A stretch of DNA of 64,000 nucleotides, from positions 186,001 to 250,000 of the forward strand of contig BOKF01000008.1 of assembly GCA_016860845.1 (NCBI GenBank). Direction: 5' to 3'. The translations under genes were made by a program, and so were the position numbers. Source of the DNA: Chloroflexota bacterium. Lineage in GTDB: Bacteria; Chloroflexota; Anaerolineae; 4572-78; J111. Under the pieces are notes generated by a model. It had not been told where the DNA came from. It ran no database searches and saw only the letters and a list, made by a program, of their open reading frames with translations. Positions 42,989-51,688 of this stretch are shown piece by piece; within the stretch, counting starts at the first letter, position 1, and the number at the start of each line of letters is the position of its first letter.

Positions 42989-43186
42989 CGCTGAGGGTGA
43001 AGCCAGAGCTTTATGAAGGCTCCGTAAGAAATTAAGCCACAGCTTACCCAGATTTAGCAAATGGGGAAAGAGAAAATCTGTTTAAGCGATACGCTTTGCA
43101 GTTTGTGGTTTTTAGCATCGGTGGGGCGGGTAAGCGGATAATGACCGCTGGCAAAGCGAGATTAATTCTACCACACTCTTATCAGG

Positions 43187-45250
43187 TTAAGGAATCACGG
43201 TGAGGTTTCCAATCAGCGCGGCCACGCCATCGCGGCTTTCCGTGCCAGTAACGCCTTCGCTGGGGTAGGGCGGCTGGCGGTTATAAACGACGACTTCCAG
43301 CCGGTACGAGCCAGGAGATATGTCGGGCGCAAAAGCTAACGTATAGACGTTAATGGCCTGGTTGAGGGCCAGATCGGCCAGGGGCCAGGCGGAAGTGCGA
43401 AAGTGGCGGTCGTTGAGGAGGTCTTTGTCAATTTGCCCGGCAATATGGCCATCCTGGCCGCGCAGCCGCAGCGAGACTTTGTAATCAACGCTGGTCTGGC
43501 GGAGCAGGGTAAAATGGAGAGTCGCCCAGGCGGGATGGGGGGCGGAAGTGGTCTGCCCGGAGGGGGGATAACCCCCGTAGGCCGCGCCATCCAGCCGTAA
43601 AACATCGCCGAACGTAGCGTTGAGGGGGTCAAGGTCGGTGGGCAGGCTGAAACTGGTGTTTGAGTCCGGCAGGCTAAACCACTCGACGTGATAGCCTCGA
43701 AAATCGCGCTGGCCTAACTTTTCGCCGTATTTTTGGGCCAGAAAGGGGATGACGCCGCGCGGGTCGGTATCGCTGCCGCGCCAGGTGATCCAAAAGAAAC
43801 GGTCGCGCCCGGCGGCTTCGCGGGTGAGGGTAGCGGCGGCAGTATGGATGTCTACAAAGAGGTAGCGGGTAGGGGCGGCGATCTGCCCCTTGGCCGTGTA
43901 GTAGTGGAACGGGTGCGGCACGTCCACGAAAACTACATCATCGCCCGTAGTTTCGGCGGCCAGCCAGCCGGCCACGCCAGCCGAGTCGTCTTTGAAGTAG
44001 GTTTCGTTAGTGTAGTAGCTGGAGAGACTGAAGAGGAAGATGAAGAGGAGGATGGCGAGGAAAACGTAAGGCGTAAAGTGTAAGGCGTAAAGTGTAAGGC
44101 GTAAAACGTGAAGCGTGAAGCGTGAAGCGTTATCCACACCGAGAGCTAAGAGTAAGAACAGGGCCGGGGTGACGAGGATGAGGTAACGCGGTTCAAAGGA
44201 GGGTTGGCGTTGGAGGACGATGAAGTAGGCGGCGAGAGGGATGAGCAGCCAGGCGAGGAGGAAGAGGAAGGAGGGGGGAGGATTGGAAGGTTGGAAGGTT
44301 GGAAGGTTGGGAGTTTGCCTATAGGGTGCCTGGGCCTCTGCGGGCCGCTTCGTCGGCTCAAAGATGGAGCGTAGTTGAAATAATAAGGTAAGTATGAAAA
44401 CTGTGGCGATAACGGCCATGCCCCAGGCGGCTGGCAGCGGGTCAATCGTCAAACCGACGGTGTAGGCTTGCCAACTGCGCAGGATGAACTCGGTCAAGCC
44501 GGGCGGTGATAAGTTTGGGTTGGTGTAGCCGGTCACCTGGCGGAGGGCCAGCAGGAGCTGGGGAGCAAACAGAAGGAGGACGCCGAGTTGGGAAGCAGTC
44601 CAGGTGACGACGCGCCCCACCCGGTTTTTGTTTTCTGACAGCGCCCATACTAACCAGGCCAGATTGTGAAAAATCAACAGAAAAATTGTGAAGTAATGAG
44701 TGTAAAGGCAGAGCGCAGTAAGGACAACATAGCTGACAACTGCCCAGCGGCGGCCTGAAAAAAAGATGCGCCACAAGGTAAACGTGCTGGCGAGGGCCAG
44801 GAAGGTAATCATAGCGTAACTGCGGACTTCCTGGGCGTAGGCCACATAGAGGGGAGAGAGGGCAGCAAAGAGGGCGGCGAGGAAAGGAGCAGAGGAGCAG
44901 AGGGGCAGGGGGGCAGAGGAGACAAAGGAATAGTTGGAGCGTAAAATTGCTTGGGCGAAGCGCCAGAGCAGGGCTACAGTTAGCATACTGAACAATACCG
45001 ACAAATAGCGCAAAGCGAACTCGCTCTGGCCGGCAAGGCCCAGCCACAGGTGAAGGAGTACAAAATATGCGGGGGGATGGACGTCCATGGCCGGCAGGGT
45101 TGGAATTTGGGGAATAGGCTGCGAGGCCACAAAAATGCTGTGCCCTTCATCCCACCAGATGCTCTGAAAATCGAGGTGATAGAGGCGCAGGCTAAAAGCC
45201 AGCCCCAAAATCACTAGCGACGTCGCAAAACGCCAGGGGTAGAATTTCAT
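43187..45250 (-). CDS. GT39-like (ArnT/PMT-type) membrane glycosyltransferase
   Basis: About 687 residues from the ATG at 45250. The first loop WWDEGHSIFVASQPIP carries the acidic residue typical of GT39 and ArnT-type GT-C enzymes, and HPPAYFVLLHLWLGL follows. Ten or more membrane segments, then a C-terminal extracytoplasmic beta-rich domain. Such enzymes transfer sugars from polyprenyl phosphates on the outer face. Three heptamer repeats lie in frame inside it (44060-44130, 44278-44312, 44876-44932), encoding LPTFQPSN and similar peptides. Acceptor unknown. Confidence 0.8.
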   Translation of the reverse strand: MKFYPWRFATSLVILGLAFSLRLYHLDFQSIWWDEGHSIFVASQPIPQIPTLPAMDVHPPAYFVLLHLWLGLAGQSEFALRYLSVLFSMLTVALLWRFAQAILRSNYSFVSSAPLPLCSSAPFLAALFAALSPLYVAYAQEVRSYAMITFLALASTFTLWRIFFSGRRWAVVSYVVLTALCLYTHYFTIFLLIFHNLAWLVWALSENKNRVGRVVTWTASQLGVLLLFAPQLLLALRQVTGYTNPNLSPPGLTEFILRSWQAYTVGLTIDPLPAAWGMAVIATVFILTLLFQLRSIFEPTKRPAEAQAPYRQTPNLPTFQPSNPPPSFLFLLAWLLIPLAAYFIVLQRQPSFEPRYLILVTPALFLLLALGVDNASRFTLHVLRLTLYALHFTPYVFLAILLFIFLFSLSSYYTNETYFKDDSAGVAGWLAAETTGDDVVFVDVPHPFHYYTAKGQIAAPTRYLFVDIHTAAATLTREAAGRDRFFWITWRGSDTDPRGVIPFLAQKYGEKLGQRDFRGYHVEWFSLPDSNTSFSLPTDLDPLNATFGDVLRLDGAAYGGYPPSGQTTSAPHPAWATLHFTLLRQTSVDYKVSLRLRGQDGHIAGQIDKDLLNDRHFRTSAWPLADLALNQAINVYTLAFAPDISPGSYRLEVVVYNRQPPYPSEGVTGTESRDGVAALIGNLTVIP
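44060..44130. repeat. Heptamer array inside the GT39-like gene (GTAAGGC/GTGAAGC)
   Basis: GTAAGGCGTAAAGTGTAAGG, CGTAAAACGTGAAGC and two further GTGAAGC units form a degenerate period-7 array. Translated it gives ASRFTLHVLRLTLYALHF, just before a membrane segment. A closely related array is inside the gene at 48797-50734 (50068-50135). Confidence 0.75.
44278..44312. repeat. TTGGAAGG heptamer array inside the GT39-like gene
   Basis: GGATTGGAAGGTTGGAAGGT then TGGAAGGTTGGG: four units of seven bases, coding for LPTFQPSNP on the minus strand. The same peptide arises from the array at 59725-59755 in another gene. Confidence 0.85.
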
Positions 45251-45415
45251 AGGCTTGAATTTTAGACCACCTTGGTTCTGTTGGCAAAGTATTTTTTGTA
45301 GGCAGGTCGGATGAGAGCAGGACACCCCCTCCTGGCTCAGAGTTAGGCCAACTTTTTGATTATTGCCGATTTTCCGGTATCATTTACTCATTAGCTGACC
45401 CGGCAAACTCTGAGG

Positions 45416-45474
45416 TCGAGGCGTCGAGCCAACTGCTGCTCCGAAATCTCTGGCTCGTGCCTCGATTTTATTTT
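45416..45474 (+). terminator. Strong stem-loop with T-rich tail upstream of the FKBP gene
   Basis: TCGAGGCGTCGAGCCA pairs with TGGCTCGTGCCTCGA, with a 19-base loop, followed by TTTTATTTT. It looks like an intrinsic terminator on the plus strand, but it lies in the space between two divergent genes, 48 bp before the FKBP start. It may be a leader attenuator. Confidence 0.5.
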
Positions 45475-45522
45475 GCCCGGCGTTAGACCTAAAGTAACCA
45501 AAATTAAAGGAGATCCAAAGGA

Positions 45523-46458
45523 ATGAGGTTGAAAGCAATTATTCTTATTTTAATGGGGCTGGGGTTAGCCGGGTGTAACAGTTTTCAGCAGCCAACAGCC
45601 GAAGCGCCGACTGCCGCCGCCGCAAGCCCAACTCCCGCTGTGGCCGAAGCGACGCCGACCGCAGCGCCTGCAGCCGAAGCAACGGCGACCGTGGCCGAGC
45701 TTGGCGCAGAAGATCAAGCCCAGGACGAGGGTGGGGTGACGACCGGCAGCGGCTTGAAGTACGTGGTAGTTGAAGAGGGAACCGGGGCAACGCCCAAACC
45801 CGGCGACCTGGTCAGGGTGCATTACACTGGCACTTTGGAAGATGGGACCAAGTTCGATAGTTCCTTTGATCGAGGCGAGCCGATTGAATTTATCCTGGGT
45901 CGAGGCCAGGTGATTCCCGGCTGGGATGAGGGGATTGGCCTGATGAAGGTCGGCGGCAAATGTAAGTTGATTATTCCGCCCGACCTGGCCTACGGCGAGC
46001 AGGGCGCCGGTAGAGTCATCCCGCCGAATGCGACGCTTAATTTCGATGTCGAGCTGGTTGCGGCTGAGCCGGGACCACCGCCTCCTCCTGATGCCCCCAC
46101 CGAAGTGGCCGAGGCCGACTACATTACCACCGACAGCGGTTTGCAATACTATGACCTTGAAGAGGGCAGCGGCGACTCGCCCCAGACCGGGCAAATGGCC
46201 ACGGTCCATTACACCGGCTGGCTGGAGGATGGCACGATGTTTGATAGTTCCTTGATGCGGGGCCAGCCATTCAGTTTTCCCGTGGGGGCGGGACAGGTCA
46301 TCCCAGGTTGGGATGAAGGGGTGGCCTCGATGAAGGTCGGCGGCAAGCGCCAACTGAAGATCCCGGCGGACCTGGCCTACGGCGAGCAGGGGGCAGGTGG
46401 GGTGATCCCGGCCAACGCAATCCTGATTTTTGAGGTGGAACTTCTGGAAGTGAAGTAG
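45523..46458 (+). CDS. Double FKBP-type peptidyl-prolyl isomerase lipoprotein
   Basis: 311 residues. Lipoprotein signal LMGLGLAGC (Cys18) and an Ala/Thr/Pro linker, then two FKBP domains at about 75-185 and 205-311. Both have the repeated core: [20 protein letters not shown] / [27 protein letters not shown] and [10 protein letters not shown]. Each should isomerise X-Pro bonds, so the protein probably folds exported proteins at the outer face of the membrane. A single lipoprotein with two FKBP domains is less usual than one. ATCCAAAGGA precedes the ATG. Confidence 0.93.
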   Translation: MRLKAIILILMGLGLAGCNSFQQPTAEAPTAAAASPTPAVAEATPTAAPAAEATATVAELGAEDQAQDEGGVTTGSGLKYVVVEEGTGATPKPGDLVRVHYTGTLEDGTKFDSSFDRGEPIEFILGRGQVIPGWDEGIGLMKVGGKCKLIIPPDLAYGEQGAGRVIPPNATLNFDVELVAAEPGPPPPPDAPTEVAEADYITTDSGLQYYDLEEGSGDSPQTGQMATVHYTGWLEDGTMFDSSLMRGQPFSFPVGAGQVIPGWDEGVASMKVGGKRQLKIPADLAYGEQGAGGVIPANAILIFEVELLEVK

Positions 46459-46479
46459 TTTATTTTAGGTATCACCCTT

Positions 46480-46556
46480 ATGTCATTCTGAGCGCAGCGA
46501 AGAATCCCCGGATAGTTACTTTTTAGGGACGCTTCGCTGCCGCTCAGCGTGACATA
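46480..46556. repeat. Inverted repeat with GTCATTCTGAGCG...CGAAGAATCC
   Basis: ATGTCATTCTGAGCGCAGCGAAG pairs (read in two parts) with CTTCGCTGCCGCTCAGCGTGACAT. The phrase also occurs at 21256-21420. It is immediately followed by the MITE-like copy at 46566. Confidence 0.7.
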
Positions 46557-46565
46557 ACTGAAGTT

Positions 46566-46710
46566 AGGCAACTCCAAGAAAGTAATTATCCAAAGTCCGT
46601 GATACATAATGCGTGATGCGTGATGGTTTCCAGGCAAGATTTCTTACGCATCACGTATCACGCATCAAGCCGGTGAGAATAATTGGATGATTTAAATCTT
46701 GGAACTGCCT
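46566..46710. mobile_element. 145-bp MITE-like element, copy 2
   Basis: Same length and nearly identical to 29705-29849, with ends AGGCAACTCCAAGA and TCTTGGAACTGCCT. Its last base is also the last base of the stop codon (TAA) of the neighbouring GT2 gene, so insertion at or near the gene end may have set the present stop. Confidence 0.8.
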
Positions 46711-47753
46711 TATCCCACCTCTTCCCGCACGGTGTAAATCGGCTTGTTCTGGCTCTCGTGGTAGGTGCGGGAGATCATTTCCCCCAGTAAGCCCATGGTG
46801 ATAAACTGCACGCCGACCATCACCAGCAGAATCGCCAGCAGAAGCAGGGGCCGGTCAACCAGGTCCTCCCGGTAAATTAATTTCATCAGAGTTAAGTACA
46901 CGCCAATAACAACGCCAAGAGCCAGGGAGCCGAGGCCCATCAAGCCAAAAATCTGGATAGGGCGAGTTGAGTAACTGAGCAGAAAACGGACTGTCAGCAA
47001 ATCCAGAATGACCCGAATAATGCGGCTAATGCCGTATTTGCTGCGGCCAAACTTGCGCGAGCGATAGTTGACCGGCACCTCGGCCACGGTGACGCCGTAG
47101 TAGCTGGCAATCGCCGGAATGAAGCGGTGTAGGTCGCCGTATAAGTTGATGCTCTTGATGACATCGCTGCGGTACGCCTTGAGGGCGCAGCCGTAATCAT
47201 GCAGCCGGACGCCGGTGCCGGTCGAGATGAGCCAGTTGGCCGTCGTCGAGGGGATTTTGCGGGTAATAAACGAGGCGAGACCCTCTTGCCAGCGTTCCAC
47301 CCGCCAACCGCTGACGACATCGTAACCTTCATCAATTTTGGCCAGTAATAGAGGAATATCGGCTGGGTCATTTTGCAGGTCGGCGTCCATGGTAATGACG
47401 ACCTCACCCTGCGCCCGGTCAAATCCGGCGGCAAAAGCGGCCGTCTGCCCAAAATTGCGCCGAAAGCGAACCAGGCGAACTCGCTCATCTTGAGTGCGAA
47501 GCTTCTGCAATTCGGCAAAGCTGTTGTCCCGGCTGCCATCGTCTATGCAGATGATTTCAAAGGTGCGACCCGTCGCCTCCAGCGCCGGGACTAACTCTTC
47601 CAGCAGGTGGGGCAGGCTCTCCGCTTCATTATAAATCGGCAAGATTATACTTAATTGGGGCGGCTGGGACACTGCTCCGTTCTCCTCCTGCCCAAAATCC
47701 TGGCTAAAGGTTAGGGAAGCCTCAAGGGCTGACCCGGTTTGATAATTCACCAC
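46710..47753 (-). CDS. GT2 family polyprenyl-phosphate glycosyltransferase
   Basis: 347 residues with a GTG start at 47753, two bases after the upstream stop. GT2 motifs: LSIILPIYNEAESLPHLLEE, CIDDGSRDNS, TMDADLQNDP (DxD) and VVSGWRVERWQEG. Two C-terminal membrane segments (PIQIFGLMGLGSLALGVVIG, LLLLAILLVMVGVQFITMG) place it with ArnC/DPM1-like enzymes that load a sugar onto undecaprenyl phosphate for GT-C enzymes. GT39-like proteins nearby are natural users. Co-transcribed with the flippase-like gene. Confidence 0.93.
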   Translation of the reverse strand: MVNYQTGSALEASLTFSQDFGQEENGAVSQPPQLSIILPIYNEAESLPHLLEELVPALEATGRTFEIICIDDGSRDNSFAELQKLRTQDERVRLVRFRRNFGQTAAFAAGFDRAQGEVVITMDADLQNDPADIPLLLAKIDEGYDVVSGWRVERWQEGLASFITRKIPSTTANWLISTGTGVRLHDYGCALKAYRSDVIKSINLYGDLHRFIPAIASYYGVTVAEVPVNYRSRKFGRSKYGISRIIRVILDLLTVRFLLSYSTRPIQIFGLMGLGSLALGVVIGVYLTLMKLIYREDLVDRPLLLLAILLVMVGVQFITMGLLGEMISRTYHESQNKPIYTVREEVG

Positions 47754-47755
47754 TA

Positions 47756-48712
47756 CTATCCTTCCTCTGAAACCACCCCGCGCGCACTGCGCAGCAGATA
47801 AATTACCCCGCCGATCAAGCCGGTGCAGATGTTGCCCAAAAAGTAAACCAGCAGTGACATCGCCACGGCGATTTCTTGGGGCACGCCGACCTGGCTAAAT
47901 AAACGGCGATAGGTTTCCTCGCGCACACCTAACCCGGCAAAGCTGATAGGCAATAATAACACCAACGAAGTGATGGGTACAAAAATGGCATAATGGGCCA
48001 GGCTTGCTTTTGCGCCCAGTCCCCACCCGATAAACACATTCATAGCAATCAACGAGATGTTAAACAAGAAAGCGACCAGATAGGCCCGGCCTAACGCGCC
48101 TAAAGGATAACGTTGAAACGATTCGGCCAGGTTGCCGATCATTTTGATACCGGTCAAGCGACGAAACAGGCCCACTCGCGTTCGCAGCAGGTTATACAGA
48201 GCGCGGTTAATCAACAAATAACCGGCGACCAGCCCTCCCAAAAGAATGGCGACGGTAAAGTAGGCTACTCCGGCTGGCACAGCCCCCCAATCGGCGATCA
48301 GGGCCATCAGCGCAATCGCCTGCAAGGCCGACAGTCCCAAAAAGCGGTCAACGACGACGCTGGTGACGGCATCTGTTACCCGCTCGGTGTGCCGGCTCAA
48401 TTCAACCATGCGCATGGCATCGCCGCCCAGGCCGCTGGGAAGCAGATTATTAAACAAAAACCCGATAAAGTAGATATGGGTTAATTCGGTCAATGAAACG
48501 TGAACCGCAATCGCATCGAGCAAAATCTGCCAGCGCCAGGCCCGGATGATTACGCCGAGCATCATCATCGCCAGGGCGGCCAGCAGCCACCAGGGATTGG
48601 CTCGACTCACCGCCTCGATAAAGGCGGCCAGATCAAGGGTGCTGAAAATAAACACCAGCAGGCCAAGGCTGACGACAATTTTAAGGATGTTGAAAAGTTG
48701 TTTGCGGCTCAT
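47756..48712 (-). CDS. UPF0104 / lysylphosphatidylglycerol synthase TM-type flippase-like protein
   Basis: About 318 residues from MSRKQLFN at 48712; longer frames translate repeat DNA. Seven to eight hydrophobic segments. Signature LFNNLLPSGLGGDAMRMVEL near 95-115 and LLPISFAGLGVREETYRRLF near 265 match the UPF0104 / LPG-synthase membrane domain family, thought to move or handle polar lipids. It is coupled to a polyprenyl-phosphate GT2 gene, as in many envelope loci. Exact role unknown. Confidence 0.88.
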   Translation of the reverse strand: MSRKQLFNILKIVVSLGLLVFIFSTLDLAAFIEAVSRANPWWLLAALAMMMLGVIIRAWRWQILLDAIAVHVSLTELTHIYFIGFLFNNLLPSGLGGDAMRMVELSRHTERVTDAVTSVVVDRFLGLSALQAIALMALIADWGAVPAGVAYFTVAILLGGLVAGYLLINRALYNLLRTRVGLFRRLTGIKMIGNLAESFQRYPLGALGRAYLVAFLFNISLIAMNVFIGWGLGAKASLAHYAIFVPITSLVLLLPISFAGLGVREETYRRLFSQVGVPQEIAVAMSLLVYFLGNICTGLIGGVIYLLRSARGVVSEEG

Positions 48713-48713
48713 A

Positions 48714-48800
48714 GACAGGGTAGCAAGGTCGCAGGGTAGCAAGGTCGCAGAATAACAGGCTTGTTTTTCCTGCTACCTTGCGACTCTGCTACTCTACTAC
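48714..48800. repeat. Inverted repeat of TAGCAAGGTCGCAGG units
   Basis: GGTAGCAAGGTCGCAGGGTA and GCAAGGTCGCAG on the left pair with CTGCTACCTTGCGACTCTGC on the right. Heptamer-like. It fills the gap between the flippase-like start and the GT39-TPR stop. Confidence 0.7.
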
Positions 48801-50734
48801 TTTGCCTCAATAATCTCATGATATTTCTCCACCGCCTCCGCCCATTGGCCGGCCTTAACCAGGGCGGCGGCTTCGATGGCAGTAGGACCTTGCCACTTCA
48901 GGTTGTAGGCAACCGCCTGTTGGTAAGCTTCTGCCGCTGCCGAGAGATTGCCAACTGCCTCTTGTGTTTCGGCCAAAACTACGAAGCCGTCAACCCAACC
49001 GGGAAAAATGTCAACCGCCGTCTGGTAGGGTTCGATGGCTTCTTTAGGCCGGCCGGCAGCAACCAGGGCATCGCCCCAAGCACGCAAGGCCGCAGCTCTG
49101 GCTGTACGTGGGTCGGGGTTCAGCACTCCCTGCACTTCCATTGCGGCAGCCCAGGGATAGGCTGCGCCAACGGCCTGCCGGGCCAAGTCGAGGGTCGCTT
49201 CGGTTAGAACAGCCGGTTCATAAATAGCCAGTTGCGGTTCAGATACGACGACACCCCCAGGAAATACGATATTTTTCACTGCCGGAGACGGAGCCGGCTC
49301 AAAGCGGTTGATTGCCCAGACCCGCCCGCCCGTGGCACGCAGGGTTTCGGCGCGCTCCTGAATATTAGTCAGCAAAGCCGCCGGTGTCAAAAGTTGGGCC
49401 TGCCCGCGATAATAGTAGTCAATAAAGCGCCCTTCATCCCACAGCGGACCAATCAAAATCAGGTCATTGGAGTTGGCATGTTCGTCCAAGTAAACGGCGG
49501 CGTCCCGCCAATCAGGCTTGATTTGGCCATAGATGCCCAACACGGCGATGAAGGAAAGCGTAGCCAGAATCCAGGTGAGGTAGGTGAGAAGGTTGGAAGA
49601 CTGGAAGACTGGAAGACTGGGACGCGTTTGCCATTCGCCATCTACTACCTGCTCTTCGCCTCTTCGCCTCTTCGCCAACTCACCAACTCGCACCGTGGCG
49701 TGGGCAATGACTGTTAAATAAACGGGCAGGACAAAAGCGTAGCGAAATTGCAGGGCGCGAGGATCGCCCAGGACAATCGGCAAAGCGACCGGCAGAGCCA
49801 GCCAGAGGGCGGCAAAGGCGGCGATGGGCCAGTTTCGCCGCGCCAGCAAAATCACGCCGACGATGAACAGGGCTAAAAACCCCCAGGCAATGGGTTCCGG
49901 CAGCGGTCCCAGGGCGCGGATCACGCCGGGTACAAACGCCAGCGGCGAGCCAACCCCCCCTTCAATCGCTCCGACAGCCGCTCGTTTGCGCAAGATGTTG
50001 AAGAGAACCTGCCACCAGGGAGCATAGAGGAGGAAGGTTAGGACAACAGAGGCAGTGAAGCCGAAGAGGCGTGAGGCGTGAGGCGTGAAGCGTGAAACGT
50101 AAGTCGTAAATCGTAAATCGTAAATCGTAAATAGAAAGAGGCCAATATGCGCGGCTAAGATCAAAAAACCGAAGTACATAGTGTAGAGGGTGGCGGTTAT
50201 TACCAGGGTATAGGCTAACCAGCGCAGCCACCGGCGGGGTCGAGCCAGGGCGCGAAAGAGCAGCAGCGTGGCCAGGGCGGATAGAAACATAAACAAGGCG
50301 TGCATGCGCGCTTCCTGGCCGTATTTGATGGCGATAGGAGCCAGGGCAATGAGGAGGGCGGCGGTGATAGCGGTTGAAGATTGAAGGTTGAAAGTTGAAT
50401 GTTGAAGGTTTAAGGCAAGTTTATAAATAACGGCGACGGTAAGAACGGCGGCCATGACCGATGGGAAGCGCCACAGCCAATCGGAGGCGGGGGTGGGATG
50501 GTCGGCCACAGCGCCGAGAGGGATGGTCAGGCGGGTGAAGGCGCCGGCGATAAGATAGTAGAGCGGTGGGTGAATATCGTCTTTAGTCCACTCAATCAGT
50601 TCGGCAGCAGGGCGGCTGGCGAAGAGTGCGGTGAAGATTTCGTCTTCCCACAGATTCTCGGCGGCCAGGGCATGGAGGTTGAGGGCGAGAGAGAGGAGGA
50701 GAATGGTGAGTAGTGAATGGTTTTTTAGCATCAA
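48797..50734 (-). CDS. GT39-like membrane glycosyltransferase with C-terminal TPR
   Basis: 645 residues. The N-terminal ENLWEDEIFTALFASR has the GT39-type acidic loop, and IHPPLYYLIAGAFT follows. Ten or more membrane segments, then an outer domain and TPR-like repeats near the C-terminus (EAIEPYQTAVDIFPGWVDGF, LSAAAEAYQQAVAYNLKWQG). The substrate is unknown. Repeat-derived peptides are embedded at 49585-49680 (SLPVFQSSN), 50068-50135 (YDLRFTTYVSRFTPHASRL) and 50376-50414. It may be the final glycosyltransferase using the product of the GT2 gene. Confidence 0.78.
   Translation of the reverse strand: MMLKNHSLLTILLLSLALNLHALAAENLWEDEIFTALFASRPAAELIEWTKDDIHPPLYYLIAGAFTRLTIPLGAVADHPTPASDWLWRFPSVMAAVLTVAVIYKLALNLQHSTFNLQSSTAITAALLIALAPIAIKYGQEARMHALFMFLSALATLLLFRALARPRRWLRWLAYTLVITATLYTMYFGFLILAAHIGLFLFTIYDLRFTTYVSRFTPHASRLFGFTASVVLTFLLYAPWWQVLFNILRKRAAVGAIEGGVGSPLAFVPGVIRALGPLPEPIAWGFLALFIVGVILLARRNWPIAAFAALWLALPVALPIVLGDPRALQFRYAFVLPVYLTVIAHATVRVGELAKRRRGEEQVVDGEWQTRPSLPVFQSSNLLTYLTWILATLSFIAVLGIYGQIKPDWRDAAVYLDEHANSNDLILIGPLWDEGRFIDYYYRGQAQLLTPAALLTNIQERAETLRATGGRVWAINRFEPAPSPAVKNIVFPGGVVVSEPQLAIYEPAVLTEATLDLARQAVGAAYPWAAAMEVQGVLNPDPRTARAAALRAWGDALVAAGRPKEAIEPYQTAVDIFPGWVDGFVVLAETQEAVGNLSAAAEAYQQAVAYNLKWQGPTAIEAAALVKAGQWAEAVEKYHEIIEAK
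49585..49680. repeat. Heptamer arrays inside the GT39-TPR gene (TGGAAGAC and CTCTTCGC)
   Basis: GGTTGGAAGACTGGAAGACT then GGAAGACTGGGA is followed by CTCTTCGCCTCTTCGCCTCT. Both are tandem and approximately period 7-8. They code a soluble insert between membrane helices (LAKRRRGEEQ, SLPVFQSSN). Confidence 0.75.
50068..50135. repeat. GTAAATC heptamer array inside the GT39-TPR gene
   Basis: Four GTAAATC units in tandem (50108-50135) follow GCGTGAGGCGTGAAGCGTGA and AACGTAAGTC. The translated peptide (YDLRFTTYVSRFTP) matches the one encoded at 60440-60484 in another gene (DLRFTNYDL). Confidence 0.8.
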
Positions 50735-50761
50735 GAATCACGAAGGAAGGGGGATAGAGAT

Positions 50762-51163
50762 TTACTGGTGAGGATCGGAGGATTGGATTTCACGAGCAAT
50801 AAAAGCTAATACATCTTGAATACTCATCGGTTGGCCTGGATTCACTACTTCTTCGCTGCCATCGTGATAATGATGGGGAGCATTTGGTAATTGGGGATAA
50901 TGCGGGGCGCTGTCCCAGCGTTTGCGTAGAAAGGTGCGTTGACCATCCATCCATTGATGGCGATAATCAGCTACTTCAATGCCTTCTGGAGTCAGTCTAA
51001 AAAATTCGGCTGCTTCGAGGAAATCGCCATCGACAAGATTGATACATACGCGTATGTGTTCTGACTGTGATGTGATCCGCTGGCGAACCACAGTGTAGCT
51101 CACTACCACCGAACTCTCAACCAAAGCAAGGTGAATAGCTGCCAGATATTCGGTAGTAGTCAT
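50762..51163 (-). CDS. DUF6516/TumE-type toxin
   Basis: 133 residues. The pattern RVCINLVDGDFLEAAEFF, VADYRHQWMDG, RKRWDSAPHYPQLPNAPHH and a C-terminal helix after NPGQPMSIQDVLAFI matches the DUF6516 family, which includes the TumE toxin. His/Asp/Trp residues in RWDxAPHxPxLxxxPHH are the conserved core. The start overlaps the upstream small gene by 4 bp (ATGA), the usual arrangement of a toxin-antitoxin pair. Target unknown. Confidence 0.8.
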   Translation of the reverse strand: MTTTEYLAAIHLALVESSVVVSYTVVRQRITSQSEHIRVCINLVDGDFLEAAEFFRLTPEGIEVADYRHQWMDGQRTFLRKRWDSAPHYPQLPNAPHHYHDGSEEVVNPGQPMSIQDVLAFIAREIQSSDPHQ

Positions 51164-51486
51164 ACGGGTTCAGTCTGGCCCCGCAAAAGTTCAAGTCGTT
51201 CGCGAACTTCACGCGCCATCTGATAGAGAGCGTTCCAATCCATGTAGTCGGCACTGTCGGCCAACTTACCCGCCGTCCAACGTTGAAAGAGCTCCTCTGA
51301 ACTCATTTGATAGTGTTGCTCTAATTCACCCAAATCTCGTTCCAGGTCGCGCAGAGCGGCTTCATCGCGAGCAGCTTGACTGGAAGCAACTTTGAGCAAC
51401 GCCGCATCGGTCACGGCGTCACGAAAACCGCGTTGATAGAGTTGTTCTAAATGTTGCAGCGCCTCAAGTGGGCTTGATACAGTCAT
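51160..51486 (-). CDS. Putative antitoxin partner of the TumE-like toxin
   Basis: 108 residues, acidic and helical (DAALLKVASSQAARDEAALR, DLERDLGELEQHYQMSSEEL), ending with WNALYQMAREVRERLELLRG. Partners of DUF6516 toxins are commonly such small helical proteins. Its stop overlaps the toxin start, with the antitoxin first. Identification is by position and size; no DNA-binding motif is evident. Confidence 0.65.
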   Translation of the reverse strand: MTVSSPLEALQHLEQLYQRGFRDAVTDAALLKVASSQAARDEAALRDLERDLGELEQHYQMSSEELFQRWTAGKLADSADYMDWNALYQMAREVRERLELLRGQTEPV

Positions 51487-51597
51487 TTTTCCCTCGTTTT
51501 AAGCTCAGTATCTTGGCTTAACTGCCCTTATTATAAACACCCAATGCTTCCCGTCAAACCATTGCCGAGAATGCAGGAGAGTTTGGACTTTTATTCA

Positions 51598-51675
51598 TCA
51601 TAACCGCTGAAGACGCTGAGGAGACTTGAAATCGCTGAAGAATTCAATTTCTTCTCAGCGGTCTCAGCGATGTCA
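51598..51675. repeat. Inverted repeat of CGCTGA units
   Basis: ACCGCTGAAGACGCTGAGGA and ATCGCTGAAGAATT pair with AATTTCTTCTCAGCGGTCTC and AGCGAT. It lies between the toxin-antitoxin genes and the end of the large AAA-propeller gene; it may end transcription of the latter. Confidence 0.65.
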
Positions 51676-51688
51676 CTATTTCAGTGGT

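Noticed and set aside
44040..44130. Heptamer arrays as possible CRISPR repeats
   Set aside because: Units are about 7 bp with no spacers, and no cas genes are present.
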